Shown here: piece after piece, positions 1 to 7,152 of the stretch | How positions within the stretch are numbered: position 1 is the stretch's first letter | How the letters are laid out: the number at the start of each line of letters is the position of its first letter | NCBI GenBank assembly: GCA_009699165.1 | Contig: WLOR01000015.1 | Location: 1-17,943 of the forward strand | Direction of reading: 5' to 3' | Origin: Actinomycetota bacterium | Lineage (GTDB): Bacteria; Actinomycetota; Actinomycetes; Nanopelagicales; Nanopelagicaceae | DNA length: 17,943 nt | Notes under the pieces: generated by a model | Seen by the model: the letters and a program-made list of their open reading frames with translations, nothing else | What the model was told of the DNA's origin: nothing | Database searches by the model: none | Made by a program: the position numbers and the translations under genes

Positions 1-276
1 TGCGGCGCGAGAGGCAATATAGACTCTGAGAGATGGTCTCGTTGTGCCTTTTAAGTGTGCCAACCAAAATGGATATGACAAGAGTGCGCCAGATAGGACA
101 AAGAAGATACTTACGCCGACTTCGCCCCGCATTCCAATGAAGTGGATAGCCGAGAAAGGCTCAGATTGAAATTCGGGATTAAGTCTTTGAATCAGATGAT
201 GAAAGACAACGGCAAGGCTAGCAAATGCTCGTAATCCATCGGCTCCACGAATTCGCGATGATGCAGTTGGTCTCAT
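1..276 (-). CDS. Acyltransferase-3 family membrane protein (5' part, truncated by window edge)
   Basis: An open frame of 92 codons runs from an ATG at 276 to the window edge without a stop. The N-terminus has the acyltransferase-3 (OafA/YrhL-like) signature: R at residue 10, then GADGLRAFASLAVVFHHL in the first membrane helix, and GVSIFFVLSGALL in the second helix after a short loop. Known members are integral membrane enzymes of 350-700 residues that move acetyl or other acyl groups from a cytoplasmic donor onto surface sugars. The substrate here cannot be told, and most of the protein lies outside the window. The start is supported by a TAGAAT element exactly 6 nt upstream and by absence of a Shine-Dalgarno, which suggests a leaderless transcript. 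It is divergent from the lipoprotein gene at 365. The family call is firm and the function is open. Confidence 0.82.
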   Translation of the reverse strand, partial: MRPTASSRIRGADGLRAFASLAVVFHHLIQRLNPEFQSEPFSAIHFIGMRGEVGVSIFFVLSGALLSYPFWLAHLKGTTRPSLRVYIASRAA

Positions 277-282
277 TTAAAG

Positions 283-288
283 ATTCTA
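283..288 (-). promoter_or_regulatory. Probable leaderless -10 element (TAGAAT) of the acyltransferase gene
   Basis: TAGAAT on the minus strand is followed by 6 nt (CTTTAA) and then the ATG at 276. This is the TAnnnT geometry at -12 to -7 known for leaderless actinobacterial transcripts, with transcription starting at the A of ATG. No convincing -35 was seen. Confidence 0.5.
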
Positions 289-344
289 ATTTAGTCGGGC
301 CCTTTAATGAAGGAGGTCAAGGAAGTAGGTTGCGATTTATCGCC

Positions 345-350
345 TATTCT
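345..350 (+). promoter_or_regulatory. Possible -10 element (TATTCT) upstream of the lipoprotein gene
   Basis: TATTCT ends 14 nt before the GTG at 365, which would give a 5' leader of about 8 nt. No good -35 lies 16-19 nt upstream, so this is tentative. Confidence 0.25.
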
Positions 351-364
351 GAAACTGTGTCCTC

Positions 365-1066
365 GTGAAAATCATCAAAGTAGCCGCAGTAGCCTTCTTG
401 TCCATGTTTTTGCTTACTGGCTGCGTGAAGCTTGATATTGCTTTAGAGGTGAATAGAGATTCAACAATTAGTGGCTCCATGATATTTGCCATCTCAGACT
501 CCCTTGCTGCACTGGGTACAGATGCCAGCAGCGCACTTCCGGCTGCAGATACTTTAATTAATTCAAATGCCGATGGCGTGCAAGTTATGCCATATAAAAA
601 GGATGGATATACAGGAAGCACATATACATTTGATCACGTTCCTTTTTCAGCATTTAAAAGCGATGGAACCACGAGCAATGACATAAAAGTTACCCGCACC
701 GGCGATAGAATTAAACTGACTGGAACCCTAGATTTTTCTTATGGGGATACGGCTGAGAGCACTGACCCCTTCTCAAATTTATTGGCCCAGTCCTTTACAT
801 CAGCAGCTGACATGAAAATCTCTGTGAAGTTTCCAGTAAAGGTTTTGAATTCAACTGGAACAATCAGCGAAGATGGAAAGACGGTCACTTGGGTGCCTAA
901 ACTAGGGGAAAAACTAGATTTAACAACTGTTGTTGAGATACCAAAGGGATTACAACGATCGAGCTTATTGATTTATGCAGGGGTTCTAGTTGCACTTGTA
1001 CTGTCATTGCTACTTTTGGTCAGGATGCGCAAGACTAGAAAGCCAGAGGCAGATTTTGAAATTTAG
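365..1066 (+). CDS. lppM: LppM-like (DUF3153) lipoprotein
   Basis: This is a predicted 233-residue lipoprotein anchored at the outer face of the cytoplasmic membrane. Residues 1-19 form a signal peptide (MKIIK, then a hydrophobic stretch) ending in the lipobox LTGC, with C20 as the lipidated cysteine. A beta-rich extracytoplasmic region (about 21-195) precedes a transmembrane helix (about 199-219) and a basic RMRKTRK tail that should face the cytoplasm. Lipobox plus a C-terminal helix is the layout of the LppM family. The M. tuberculosis member affects phagosome handling, which is unlikely to be the role here. The start is GTG at 365, the first possible start after an in-frame stop at 350-352. 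The 3' end overlaps the convergent ABC-F gene by 4 bp. The biochemical function is unknown. Confidence 0.75.
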   Translation: MKIIKVAAVAFLSMFLLTGCVKLDIALEVNRDSTISGSMIFAISDSLAALGTDASSALPAADTLINSNADGVQVMPYKKDGYTGSTYTFDHVPFSAFKSDGTTSNDIKVTRTGDRIKLTGTLDFSYGDTAESTDPFSNLLAQSFTSAADMKISVKFPVKVLNSTGTISEDGKTVTWVPKLGEKLDLTTVVEIPKGLQRSSLLIYAGVLVALVLSLLLLVRMRKTRKPEADFEI

Positions 1067-2661
1067 TCGATTGAGACTAAATCAAAGTACTCATCTTTCC
1101 AAAGATCTTCATCACCATCAGGAAGCAGAATCACTCGTTCAGGCTTGAGGGATTGAACGGCACCTTCATCGTGGCTGACCATGATGACTGCGCCTTGATA
1201 CTCACTTAACGCCCCAAGAATTTCAGCGCGAGATGCTGGATCTAAGTTATTTGTTGGCTCATCCAGCAGTAGAACATTCGCTGCAGATACAACAAGAACA
1301 GCAAGGGCTAATCGTGTTCGTTCACCACCAGATAAGACCTTGACGGGTTTATGGACATCGTCTCCAATGAACAAGAATGAACCGAGGGTGTTACGGGCCT
1401 CTGGTTCGCGAAGATCAGGTGTCGCCGACATCATGTTCTCTAATACTGTGCGCTCAAAGTCCAACGACTCGTGCTCTTGTGCGTAGTAGCCAATTTTTAG
1501 TCCATGACCATGCTCGACGGTTCCGGTATCTGACTCTAATTCTCCAGCCAAAATCCGCAGCAGAGTTGTTTTTCCTGCACCGTTCAGCCCAAGAATAACA
1601 ACGCGCGATCCCTTATCAATAACACATGAAACATCGGTAAAGATTTCAAGAGAGCCATAAGACTTAGAGAGCTCTTCGCCAGATAGGGGAGTCTTTCCGC
1701 ATGGCGCAGGCGTTGGAAAGCGAAGTCGTGCAACCTTGTCGCTGACTCGCACATCTTCAAGTCCCGATCGAAGTTTTTCAGCACGTCGTAACATTCCCTG
1801 AGCTGCCGTTGCCTTGCTTGCTTTGGCGCGCATCTTCTCACCTTGCTTTTGTAAAATCTCAGCGCGCTTTTCAGCGTTTGCTCGCTCTTTCTTACGGCGA
1901 TGTTCATCTTGCTCACGTTGGAGAAGATATGCCTTCCACCCTAAGTTATATACATCGATAACATTTCTATTGGCATCTAAGTAAAATACTTTGTTAACAA
2001 CGGTTTCTATTAAATTAACATCGTGAGAGATGATGACAAGTCCGCCAGAGTACTTCGCAAGGAAATCACGCAGCCACATGACTGAGTCAGCATCTAAGTG
2101 GTTTGTAGGTTCATCGAGCAAAAGTGTCTCAGCCCCGCTAAATAGAATGCGGGCAAGTTCGATACGGCGGCGTTGGCCTCCAGATAAAGTTGAAAGTTCA
2201 TGTCCAAAAACTGCTTCACTCACACCTAGAGAAGTTGCAATCGCTTCGGCCTCTGCAGTTGCTGCATATCCACCTGCAGCACTGAATTCGTGCTCTACTC
2301 GCGTGTATCTATCCATCGCCTTTTCAAGAGCTTCGCCCTCAGTACTAGACATCTCTTCTTCTACTTGGCGCATGCGGTGTGAGATTTGATCTAAGTTTCT
2401 TGCCGACAAAATACGCTCGATGACCGAACCAGGTTCATCCCCTGTACGAGGATCTTGTGGCAAGTAACCAATTTTGCCAGTTCGATTTACCGCACCGCCT
2501 GCGGGCATGGTCTCTCCAGCTAAAACCTTCGCAAGTGTTGATTTACCCGCACCGTTTCTGCCGACAAAACCAATACGGTCACCGCTGTTGATGCGTACGG
2601 TCACGCCTTTAATGAGCAGGCGAGCACCGGCACGTAGTTCGAGCGCTTGGGTTGAAATCAC
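1063..2661 (-). CDS. ABC-F family ATPase (translation factor type)
   Basis: The 532-residue protein has two fused ABC ATPase domains and no membrane segment, the layout of ABC-F proteins, which bind the ribosomal E-site rather than transport. Domain 1 has Walker A GRNGAGKST (34-42), signature LSGGQ (159-163) and Walker B LLLDEPTNHLD (180-190). Domain 2 has GLNGAGKTT (358-366), LSGGE (443-447) and LLLDEPTNNLD (464-474). The very basic, helical linker (about 245-305) matches the P-site-tRNA interaction region. The start is GTG at 2661, giving MISTQALELRAG as in actinobacterial relatives, 18 nt after the parC stop. It probably ends the psuG-psuK-parC operon. Whether it is a housekeeping factor or an antibiotic-resistance (ARE) member cannot be judged from sequence. 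The core context favours housekeeping. Confidence 0.9.
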   Translation of the reverse strand: MISTQALELRAGARLLIKGVTVRINSGDRIGFVGRNGAGKSTLAKVLAGETMPAGGAVNRTGKIGYLPQDPRTGDEPGSVIERILSARNLDQISHRMRQVEEEMSSTEGEALEKAMDRYTRVEHEFSAAGGYAATAEAEAIATSLGVSEAVFGHELSTLSGGQRRRIELARILFSGAETLLLDEPTNHLDADSVMWLRDFLAKYSGGLVIISHDVNLIETVVNKVFYLDANRNVIDVYNLGWKAYLLQREQDEHRRKKERANAEKRAEILQKQGEKMRAKASKATAAQGMLRRAEKLRSGLEDVRVSDKVARLRFPTPAPCGKTPLSGEELSKSYGSLEIFTDVSCVIDKGSRVVILGLNGAGKTTLLRILAGELESDTGTVEHGHGLKIGYYAQEHESLDFERTVLENMMSATPDLREPEARNTLGSFLFIGDDVHKPVKVLSGGERTRLALAVLVVSAANVLLLDEPTNNLDPASRAEILGALSEYQGAVIMVSHDEGAVQSLKPERVILLPDGDEDLWKDEYFDLVSID

Positions 2662-2666
2662 ACCGT

Positions 2667-2672
2667 ATTCTA
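2667..2672 (-). promoter_or_regulatory. Possible internal leaderless -10 (TAGAAT) for the ABC-F gene
   Basis: TAGAAT lies 5 nt upstream of the GTG start at 2661, inside the 18-nt gap after parC. It would allow separate leaderless expression in addition to read-through. Confidence 0.35.
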
Positions 2673-2679
2673 GCCGAGT

Positions 2680-4200
2680 TTAAGCAGCCCCAATTCTCGT
2701 TTTGCGAGGCGTAGCAAATGACTTAGAAACGGCGGTTAACTCCTCGGAAACTTTCGCCTTAATTGCATCATCACTCTTCAGTAGCGCTGTTAACTCAGTG
2801 ATGATTGATTTGAGTTCCTTTTGTTCGGACTCAAGCTCAAGTTTACTCATCTTGGTTAATCGGCGAAGCGGCATATCCAAGATATATGTGACTTGTTCGT
2901 CATTTAACTTGAAATCCTTCATGAGTTTTTCTTTTGCAGTTGCAGCATCATCACTGGCGCGAATTATCTTAATAACCTTGTCGATATCGATGATGGCCTT
3001 AAGTAGTCCATCGACGAGAGTTAGACGTGCTTGAGCCTTGGCTTTTCGGAACTCACTTCGACGTCTGACCACCTCAATGCGGTGATCAATGAAAACCTTA
3101 AGGAGCTCTTTGAGTCCAAGTGTTTGTGGGCGACCCTTAACTAAGGCAACGGCATTGATAGAAAAGGCATCTTCCATTGGAGTTAGGGCATATAACTGCT
3201 CGAGAACCTTCTCTGGTTCAAAGCCATTCTTAATCTCGATAACAACGTTTGTGCCAGTTTGGCCATCAGTTAAATCGATGATGTCGCTGATGCCTTGTAT
3301 TTTCTTAGCTTTGACTAACGCCGCAATTCGCTCTACAACTTTTTCAGGGCCAATCGTGAAAGGTAGCTCTTTGATAACAAGACCCATTTTGCGAGAAGTG
3401 ACTTTTTCAATCTCTACAGTTGCGCGAACTTTAAAAGATCCCTTGCCTGTGGCATATGCCTCGCGCACTCCTTCTAGGCCAACAAGCTCTCCACCAGTAG
3501 GAAAATCTGGACCCGGAATATATTTCATTAGCGCTTTGATAGTTGCCGATGGATTATCAATTAAGAATTTTGTTGCCGCAATGACTTCACCTAAATTGTG
3601 TGGCGCCATATTTGTTGCCATACCAACTGCGATTCCAGATCCACCATTGACTAGGAGATTGGGGTACGCGGCTGGCAGAACAAGTGGTTCGGATAACTGG
3701 CCATCGTAGTTTGGTCCAAAGTCAACGGTATTTTCATCGGCCTCTGCAACCATCGCCATAGCAGCTGTTGCAAGTCGGGCTTCGGTATATCGCATCGCGG
3801 CAGGGCCGGCATCGAGTGATCCAAAGTTTCCATGACCATCAATGAGTGGTAATCGCATTGAAAAAGACTGTGCCATGCGCACGAGAGCGTCATAAATTGC
3901 GCCGTCACCATGTGGGTGCAACTTACCCATTACTTCACCGACAACTCGCGCACTCTTTACATGTCCGCGCTCTGGACGCAGACCCATATCTGCCATCTGA
4001 TGAAGAATGCGGCGGTGTACTGGCTTTAATCCGTCGCGAGCATCAGGTAATGCGCGTGAGTAGATGACCGAGTATGCATACTCTAAAAATGATTCGGAGA
4101 CTTCCTGTGAGACATCGATATCAACGATCTTTCCTGGATATTCTCCGGGTTTTGGACCAGTTGGTTTCTTAGCCTTGCTCTGTGTCGGTGTCTTTGCCAT
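2680..4200 (-). CDS. parC: DNA topoisomerase IV subunit A, lacking the C-terminal domain
   Basis: This is a type IIA topoisomerase breakage-reunion subunit that, with a ParE partner not in the window, should decatenate or relax DNA. Motifs in order (numbering from MAKTP): ALPDARDGLKPVHRRIL; HPHGDGAIYDALVRMAQ (helix-turn-helix and quinolone-determining region); GHGNFGSLDAGPAAMRYTEAR with catalytic Tyr138. GSLDxGPAA is ParC-like, whereas GyrA usually reads GSxDGDxPAA. The protein is 506 residues against about 750-850 for the family. It stops just after the coiled-coil/gate part, so the beta-pinwheel DNA-wrapping domain and any GyrA box are absent, and only 18 nt separate it from the next gene. 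The start is ATG at 4200. An upstream in-frame start at 4266 would overlap psuK and add an unconserved Cys/Trp-rich stretch. Residue 100, equivalent to E. coli GyrA Ser83, is Gly. Confidence 0.88.
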   Translation of the reverse strand: MAKTPTQSKAKKPTGPKPGEYPGKIVDIDVSQEVSESFLEYAYSVIYSRALPDARDGLKPVHRRILHQMADMGLRPERGHVKSARVVGEVMGKLHPHGDGAIYDALVRMAQSFSMRLPLIDGHGNFGSLDAGPAAMRYTEARLATAAMAMVAEADENTVDFGPNYDGQLSEPLVLPAAYPNLLVNGGSGIAVGMATNMAPHNLGEVIAATKFLIDNPSATIKALMKYIPGPDFPTGGELVGLEGVREAYATGKGSFKVRATVEIEKVTSRKMGLVIKELPFTIGPEKVVERIAALVKAKKIQGISDIIDLTDGQTGTNVVIEIKNGFEPEKVLEQLYALTPMEDAFSINAVALVKGRPQTLGLKELLKVFIDHRIEVVRRRSEFRKAKAQARLTLVDGLLKAIIDIDKVIKIIRASDDAATAKEKLMKDFKLNDEQVTYILDMPLRRLTKMSKLELESEQKELKSIITELTALLKSDDAIKAKVSEELTAVSKSFATPRKTRIGAA

Positions 4201-4226
4201 GGGGGAGATTGTGCCAACTACATGGG

Positions 4227-5108
4227 TTAATTCAGGGGAGGGCGCGCCCCAACAGTTGCTACACACTTTGCCGCCAATGCAGTTCCAGCAGAAAGCGCCT
4301 TATCTAGGTCACGTGTTTCTAGCCACATCGGTATAAAGCCAGCGGCAAATGAATCTCCAGCCCCGGTTGTATCAACGACATTAGTGGTAACTGCAGGGAC
4401 TCGAGCATTTTGGCCATTAAAGGTAGCCATAGCTCCGCGCGAACCAAGCTTGATCACAACTAAGGGAGTGCACTTTGTTATGTTTTCTTCGGCGATTTTT
4501 ATATCCGTTGAATCACCCAAATAGAGAGCCTCTTCGGCGTTTAGCAAGATTCCATCCATCAAACTGACCCACGATAAAACCTCCTCGCGAGAGACTATTT
4601 TCATTGCACCCGTCGTAGTGGGATCGAAATAAATTGGAATTCCCGCGGCCTTAACTGTTGCGATCATGTCAAGGACGGCATCACGGCTACGAAAATCCAA
4701 TAGGGCATAACCACTCAGATATGCGCCATCGATATCTTCTAGTGGCGGTAAATCGCTGACCTCTAAGTCAGCATTTGCTCCATTATCTGGAAACATGGTT
4801 CGCTCACCATTTGCATCGACCAAAATTACAACAACCCCTGTTGGACGACCCGAGCGCATTAAATTCAAATGCTCAACACCGTATTTATCTAAATCTGAAA
4901 CAAGCGCAAAGCCAACGGGATCATTGCCAACTCGGGCTACTAGTTGTGCTCTCGTATTGGTTCGAGTAATCCACGTAGCAACATTTGCTGCTTGTCCGCC
5001 CGGATGTGTTGATATACGACTTGCGGTGTCATTGCCGTAGTTAATGCTCTCTTTTAATTGCGCAATTACATCTAAGGCTAGATCTCCAATACATAGGATT
5101 TTTTTCAT
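4227..5108 (-). CDS. psuK: PfkB-family carbohydrate kinase, probable pseudouridine kinase
   Basis: The 293-residue ribokinase-fold kinase has both PfkB signatures. The N-terminal substrate motif is GGQAANVATW (from residue 37). The C-terminal DTTGAGDSFAAGF contains the anion hole and the catalytic base Asp252. The family phosphorylates sugars or nucleosides with ATP. The substrate is assigned from context: the start overlaps the stop of psuG by 4 bp (ATGA, 5105-5108). The usual pair converts pseudouridine to its 5'-phosphate, which PsuG then splits to uracil and ribose 5-phosphate. No pseudouridine transporter gene lies beside the pair. parC begins 26 nt downstream. The family is certain. The substrate is inferred, and ribokinase- or adenosine-kinase-like activity is possible. 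Confidence 0.85.
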   Translation of the reverse strand: MKKILCIGDLALDVIAQLKESINYGNDTASRISTHPGGQAANVATWITRTNTRAQLVARVGNDPVGFALVSDLDKYGVEHLNLMRSGRPTGVVVILVDANGERTMFPDNGANADLEVSDLPPLEDIDGAYLSGYALLDFRSRDAVLDMIATVKAAGIPIYFDPTTTGAMKIVSREEVLSWVSLMDGILLNAEEALYLGDSTDIKIAEENITKCTPLVVIKLGSRGAMATFNGQNARVPAVTTNVVDTTGAGDSFAAGFIPMWLETRDLDKALSAGTALAAKCVATVGARPPLN

Positions 5109-6007
5109 AGAAGCGCAACTGCAATCTCGGCGGCAAGAGCGCAGTTCGATTTAATGATCTCTGTATTAATTGAAAGTGATTCTCCCTTTGAAGCTGTATG
5201 GAAATACTCCAACAAGAAAGGTGTCACCGCCTTACCATTAATCCCTTCTAGATCGGCTTTTGCTAAGCCAGATGCAAGAATCTGATCATGTAGTTCTCTA
5301 TTCATCTCTTTGTGAACAGGGTTAGCAACAACTAGAGATTTAAACTGAGTTCCGATACTTGTTCGTGCCTTAATAATTGCCGCTATCTCTTTGGCATTTT
5401 CAACTCTATGTTCTAGTTCAAATCCAGAATCTGTTAAGTAAAAACCTGGAAAGCGATTTGTTCTGTATCCGACCAAGCCGATTGCAAGTGTCTCAAGCCG
5501 CTCTAAAGTTGCATGCACATCGAGAATGGATTTAACTCCAGCGCACACAACTGTCATATCCAACTGTGAAAGTGCGGTTAAATCCGCAGACTCATCAAAG
5601 GAGTCTTGTGCACCGCGGTGTACTCCACCAAGACCACCAGTTGCAAAAACCTTAATACCTGCCACCGCTGCAATATGGGCAGTGGCAGCTACAGTGGTCG
5701 CCGCACTTTTACCGCTAGCTACAATAATTGCTAAATCCCTAATAGATGCCTTAGAGATATCATCGCGATTAGCAATCGCCTCTAACTCAGCTTGCTCAAG
5801 GCCCACATGAACTATTCCATCTAAAAGTGCAATAGTCGCCGGAACTGCGCCGTGACTTAAGACGATCTCTTCACACTCAAGGGCCACCGCCAAATTTGAT
5901 GGTCGAGGTAAGCCATGGCTAATGATTGTTGATTCCAGAGCTACAACGGGCTTACCGGCCGCGATTGCCGCAGAGACCTGCGATGAGAATCTAATTGCAC
6001 TCTTCAT
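5105..6007 (-). CDS. psuG: Pseudouridine-5'-phosphate glycosidase
   Basis: The 300-residue enzyme should cleave the C-C glycosidic bond of pseudouridine 5'-phosphate, giving uracil and ribose 5-phosphate in the cytoplasm. Conserved blocks are VALESTIISHGLPRP with Glu25; VASGKSAATTVAAT; FATGGLGGVHRGA; VVCAGVKSILD with Lys159, equivalent to the Schiff-base lysine of E. coli PsuG; and GYRTNRFPGFYLTDSG. The length matches the family at about 300. The start at 6007 (MKSAIRF) is preferred over an upstream in-frame start at 6082, because the longer form would run into the divergent gene starting at 6046 and adds an unconserved 25-residue leader. A TAAGGT element sits 7 nt before this ATG. It is probably the first gene of the psuG-psuK-parC-ABC-F unit. 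Confidence 0.93.
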   Translation of the reverse strand: MKSAIRFSSQVSAAIAAGKPVVALESTIISHGLPRPSNLAVALECEEIVLSHGAVPATIALLDGIVHVGLEQAELEAIANRDDISKASIRDLAIIVASGKSAATTVAATAHIAAVAGIKVFATGGLGGVHRGAQDSFDESADLTALSQLDMTVVCAGVKSILDVHATLERLETLAIGLVGYRTNRFPGFYLTDSGFELEHRVENAKEIAAIIKARTSIGTQFKSLVVANPVHKEMNRELHDQILASGLAKADLEGINGKAVTPFLLEYFHTASKGESLSINTEIIKSNCALAAEIAVALL

Positions 6008-6014
6008 ATGCACA

Positions 6015-6020
6015 ACCTTA
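6015..6020 (-). promoter_or_regulatory. Possible leaderless -10 (TAAGGT) of the psuG operon
   Basis: TAAGGT on the minus strand is followed by 7 nt and the psuG ATG at 6007. It lies in the 38-bp divergent gap between psuG and the phosphodiesterase gene. It fits TAnnnT but is otherwise a weak -10 match. Confidence 0.35.
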
Positions 6021-6045
6021 GCGGATGTAATGAGAAGATAGGCAC

Positions 6046-7152
6046 GTGCATTTATCGCAAATAACGCCTTCGATATTTTCATCTCTCGGGCTCAGTGACG
6101 TCGAAAATACAATTGGCTTAGAACAGAGCCCCATGGGTAGAGAAATACTTTTTCTCATCGATGGCTTTGGTGCCGATGTTTTAGTTACGTATGCAACTCA
6201 GATGCCAACAATTTCTAGGCTCACCCGTCATGCAAATGTAACCACCTCCTTTCCATCTACAACGGCGACAAGTTTGGCAACACTTACCACTGGGACGATG
6301 CCTGGGGTCCATGGGATGTTGGGCTATACCGTGCAGGTCCCACGTAGCGGTGGGCGGATATTGAACGCCCTTAAATGGGATGAGCGGGTAGATCCGAATC
6401 ATTGGCAACCAGTGCCAACTCTTTTTCAACGAGCAGTCGAACAAGGAATCCAAGTCTCACATGTTGCAGCTAAACGATATGAAAATAGTGGCTTTACTCG
6501 CGCTGTATTTCGCGGTGCTCAATATCGTGGCGCAAATGTGGTGCCAGATCTAATTGCCCAAACAAAAGATGCTCTTAAGAAATCACCGTCATTTGTCTAT
6601 CTCTACATGAATGACTTAGATGTTGCTGGTCACAGCGATGGAGTTGGAAGCGATAAATGGTTAGCGGCACTTACAATGATCGATCAAATGCTGGCAGGCC
6701 TTATGAAGGAGATGCCACAAGGAACTCGGATTTGGCTCACATCTGACCACGGAATGATTAATGTCGGTGAAAAAATCATCATTGGTCAGGACAACCCTTT
6801 GTTAAAAAATATCGCGGTTATTGGAGGCGAGCCACGTGCTCGTCATCTTTACTTAAATGCAGATTACGATAGTCCATCGGCCCGAACCGATGTTTCTAGT
6901 ATCTGGCAAGATTTTCTAGGGGCGCGAGCAACGGTACTTACCAAGGAAAAAGCCTTAGCCGAGAATATTTTTGGCGAAACCGTCACTGAAGATTCAAGAG
7001 ATCGAATGGGCGATGTAATAGCAATAGCGCAAGACACAGTGGTGTTAATTGATCCCACACGAATTGAAAAGGAAAGTTCAATGGTTGGACATCACGGGTC
7101 AAATAGTGAGATTGAATCTCAGGTTAGCTTGCTTACTACGACACTAAGTTAG
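6046..7152 (+). CDS. Alkaline phosphatase superfamily / type I phosphodiesterase-nucleotide pyrophosphatase-like protein
   Basis: This is a 368-residue metal-dependent phospho-transfer enzyme. The metal and nucleophile motifs are visible: ILFLIDGFGADVL with Asp39; SFPSTTATSLATLTTGTMPG with likely nucleophile Thr73; YMNDLDVAGHSDG with Asp192 and His196; TSDHG with Asp234 and His235; and GHHGS near the C-terminus. Together they complete the two-zinc site of the NPP/AP fold. No signal peptide or membrane helix is visible, so it should act in the cytoplasm. The substrate is unknown; a phosphodiester or pyrophosphate is likely. The start is GTG at 6046, because residues 1-30 look like family N-terminus (PSIFSSLGL before the first catalytic block). 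Its stop overlaps the convergent corA stop by 4 bp. It is transcribed alone, divergent from psuG. Confidence 0.85.
   Translation: MHLSQITPSIFSSLGLSDVENTIGLEQSPMGREILFLIDGFGADVLVTYATQMPTISRLTRHANVTTSFPSTTATSLATLTTGTMPGVHGMLGYTVQVPRSGGRILNALKWDERVDPNHWQPVPTLFQRAVEQGIQVSHVAAKRYENSGFTRAVFRGAQYRGANVVPDLIAQTKDALKKSPSFVYLYMNDLDVAGHSDGVGSDKWLAALTMIDQMLAGLMKEMPQGTRIWLTSDHGMINVGEKIIIGQDNPLLKNIAVIGGEPRARHLYLNADYDSPSARTDVSSIWQDFLGARATVLTKEKALAENIFGETVTEDSRDRMGDVIAIAQDTVVLIDPTRIEKESSMVGHHGSNSEIESQVSLLTTTLS

Noticed and set aside
3089..3709. Long open frame (206 codons) on the plus strand
   Set aside because: It lies wholly inside parC on the opposite strand, shows no recognisable motif, and its composition mirrors parC codons.
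4201..4266. Upstream in-frame extension of parC (MCSNCWGAPS...)
   Set aside because: It overlaps the end of psuK and is unconserved. MAKTPTQSK at 4200 is the natural start.
5098..5106. Run of T on the plus strand near the psuK start
   Set aside because: It is the reverse of the psuK start codon and its AAA lysine codons; no stem precedes it, so it is not a terminator.
6042..6049. Palindrome GCACGTGC at the phosphodiesterase GTG start
   Set aside because: Eight bases only and overlapping coding sequence; palindromes this short are expected by chance.
6008..6082. 25-residue N-terminal extension of psuG
   Set aside because: It would cross the divergent gap and overlap the phosphodiesterase start; family alignment begins at MKSAIRF.
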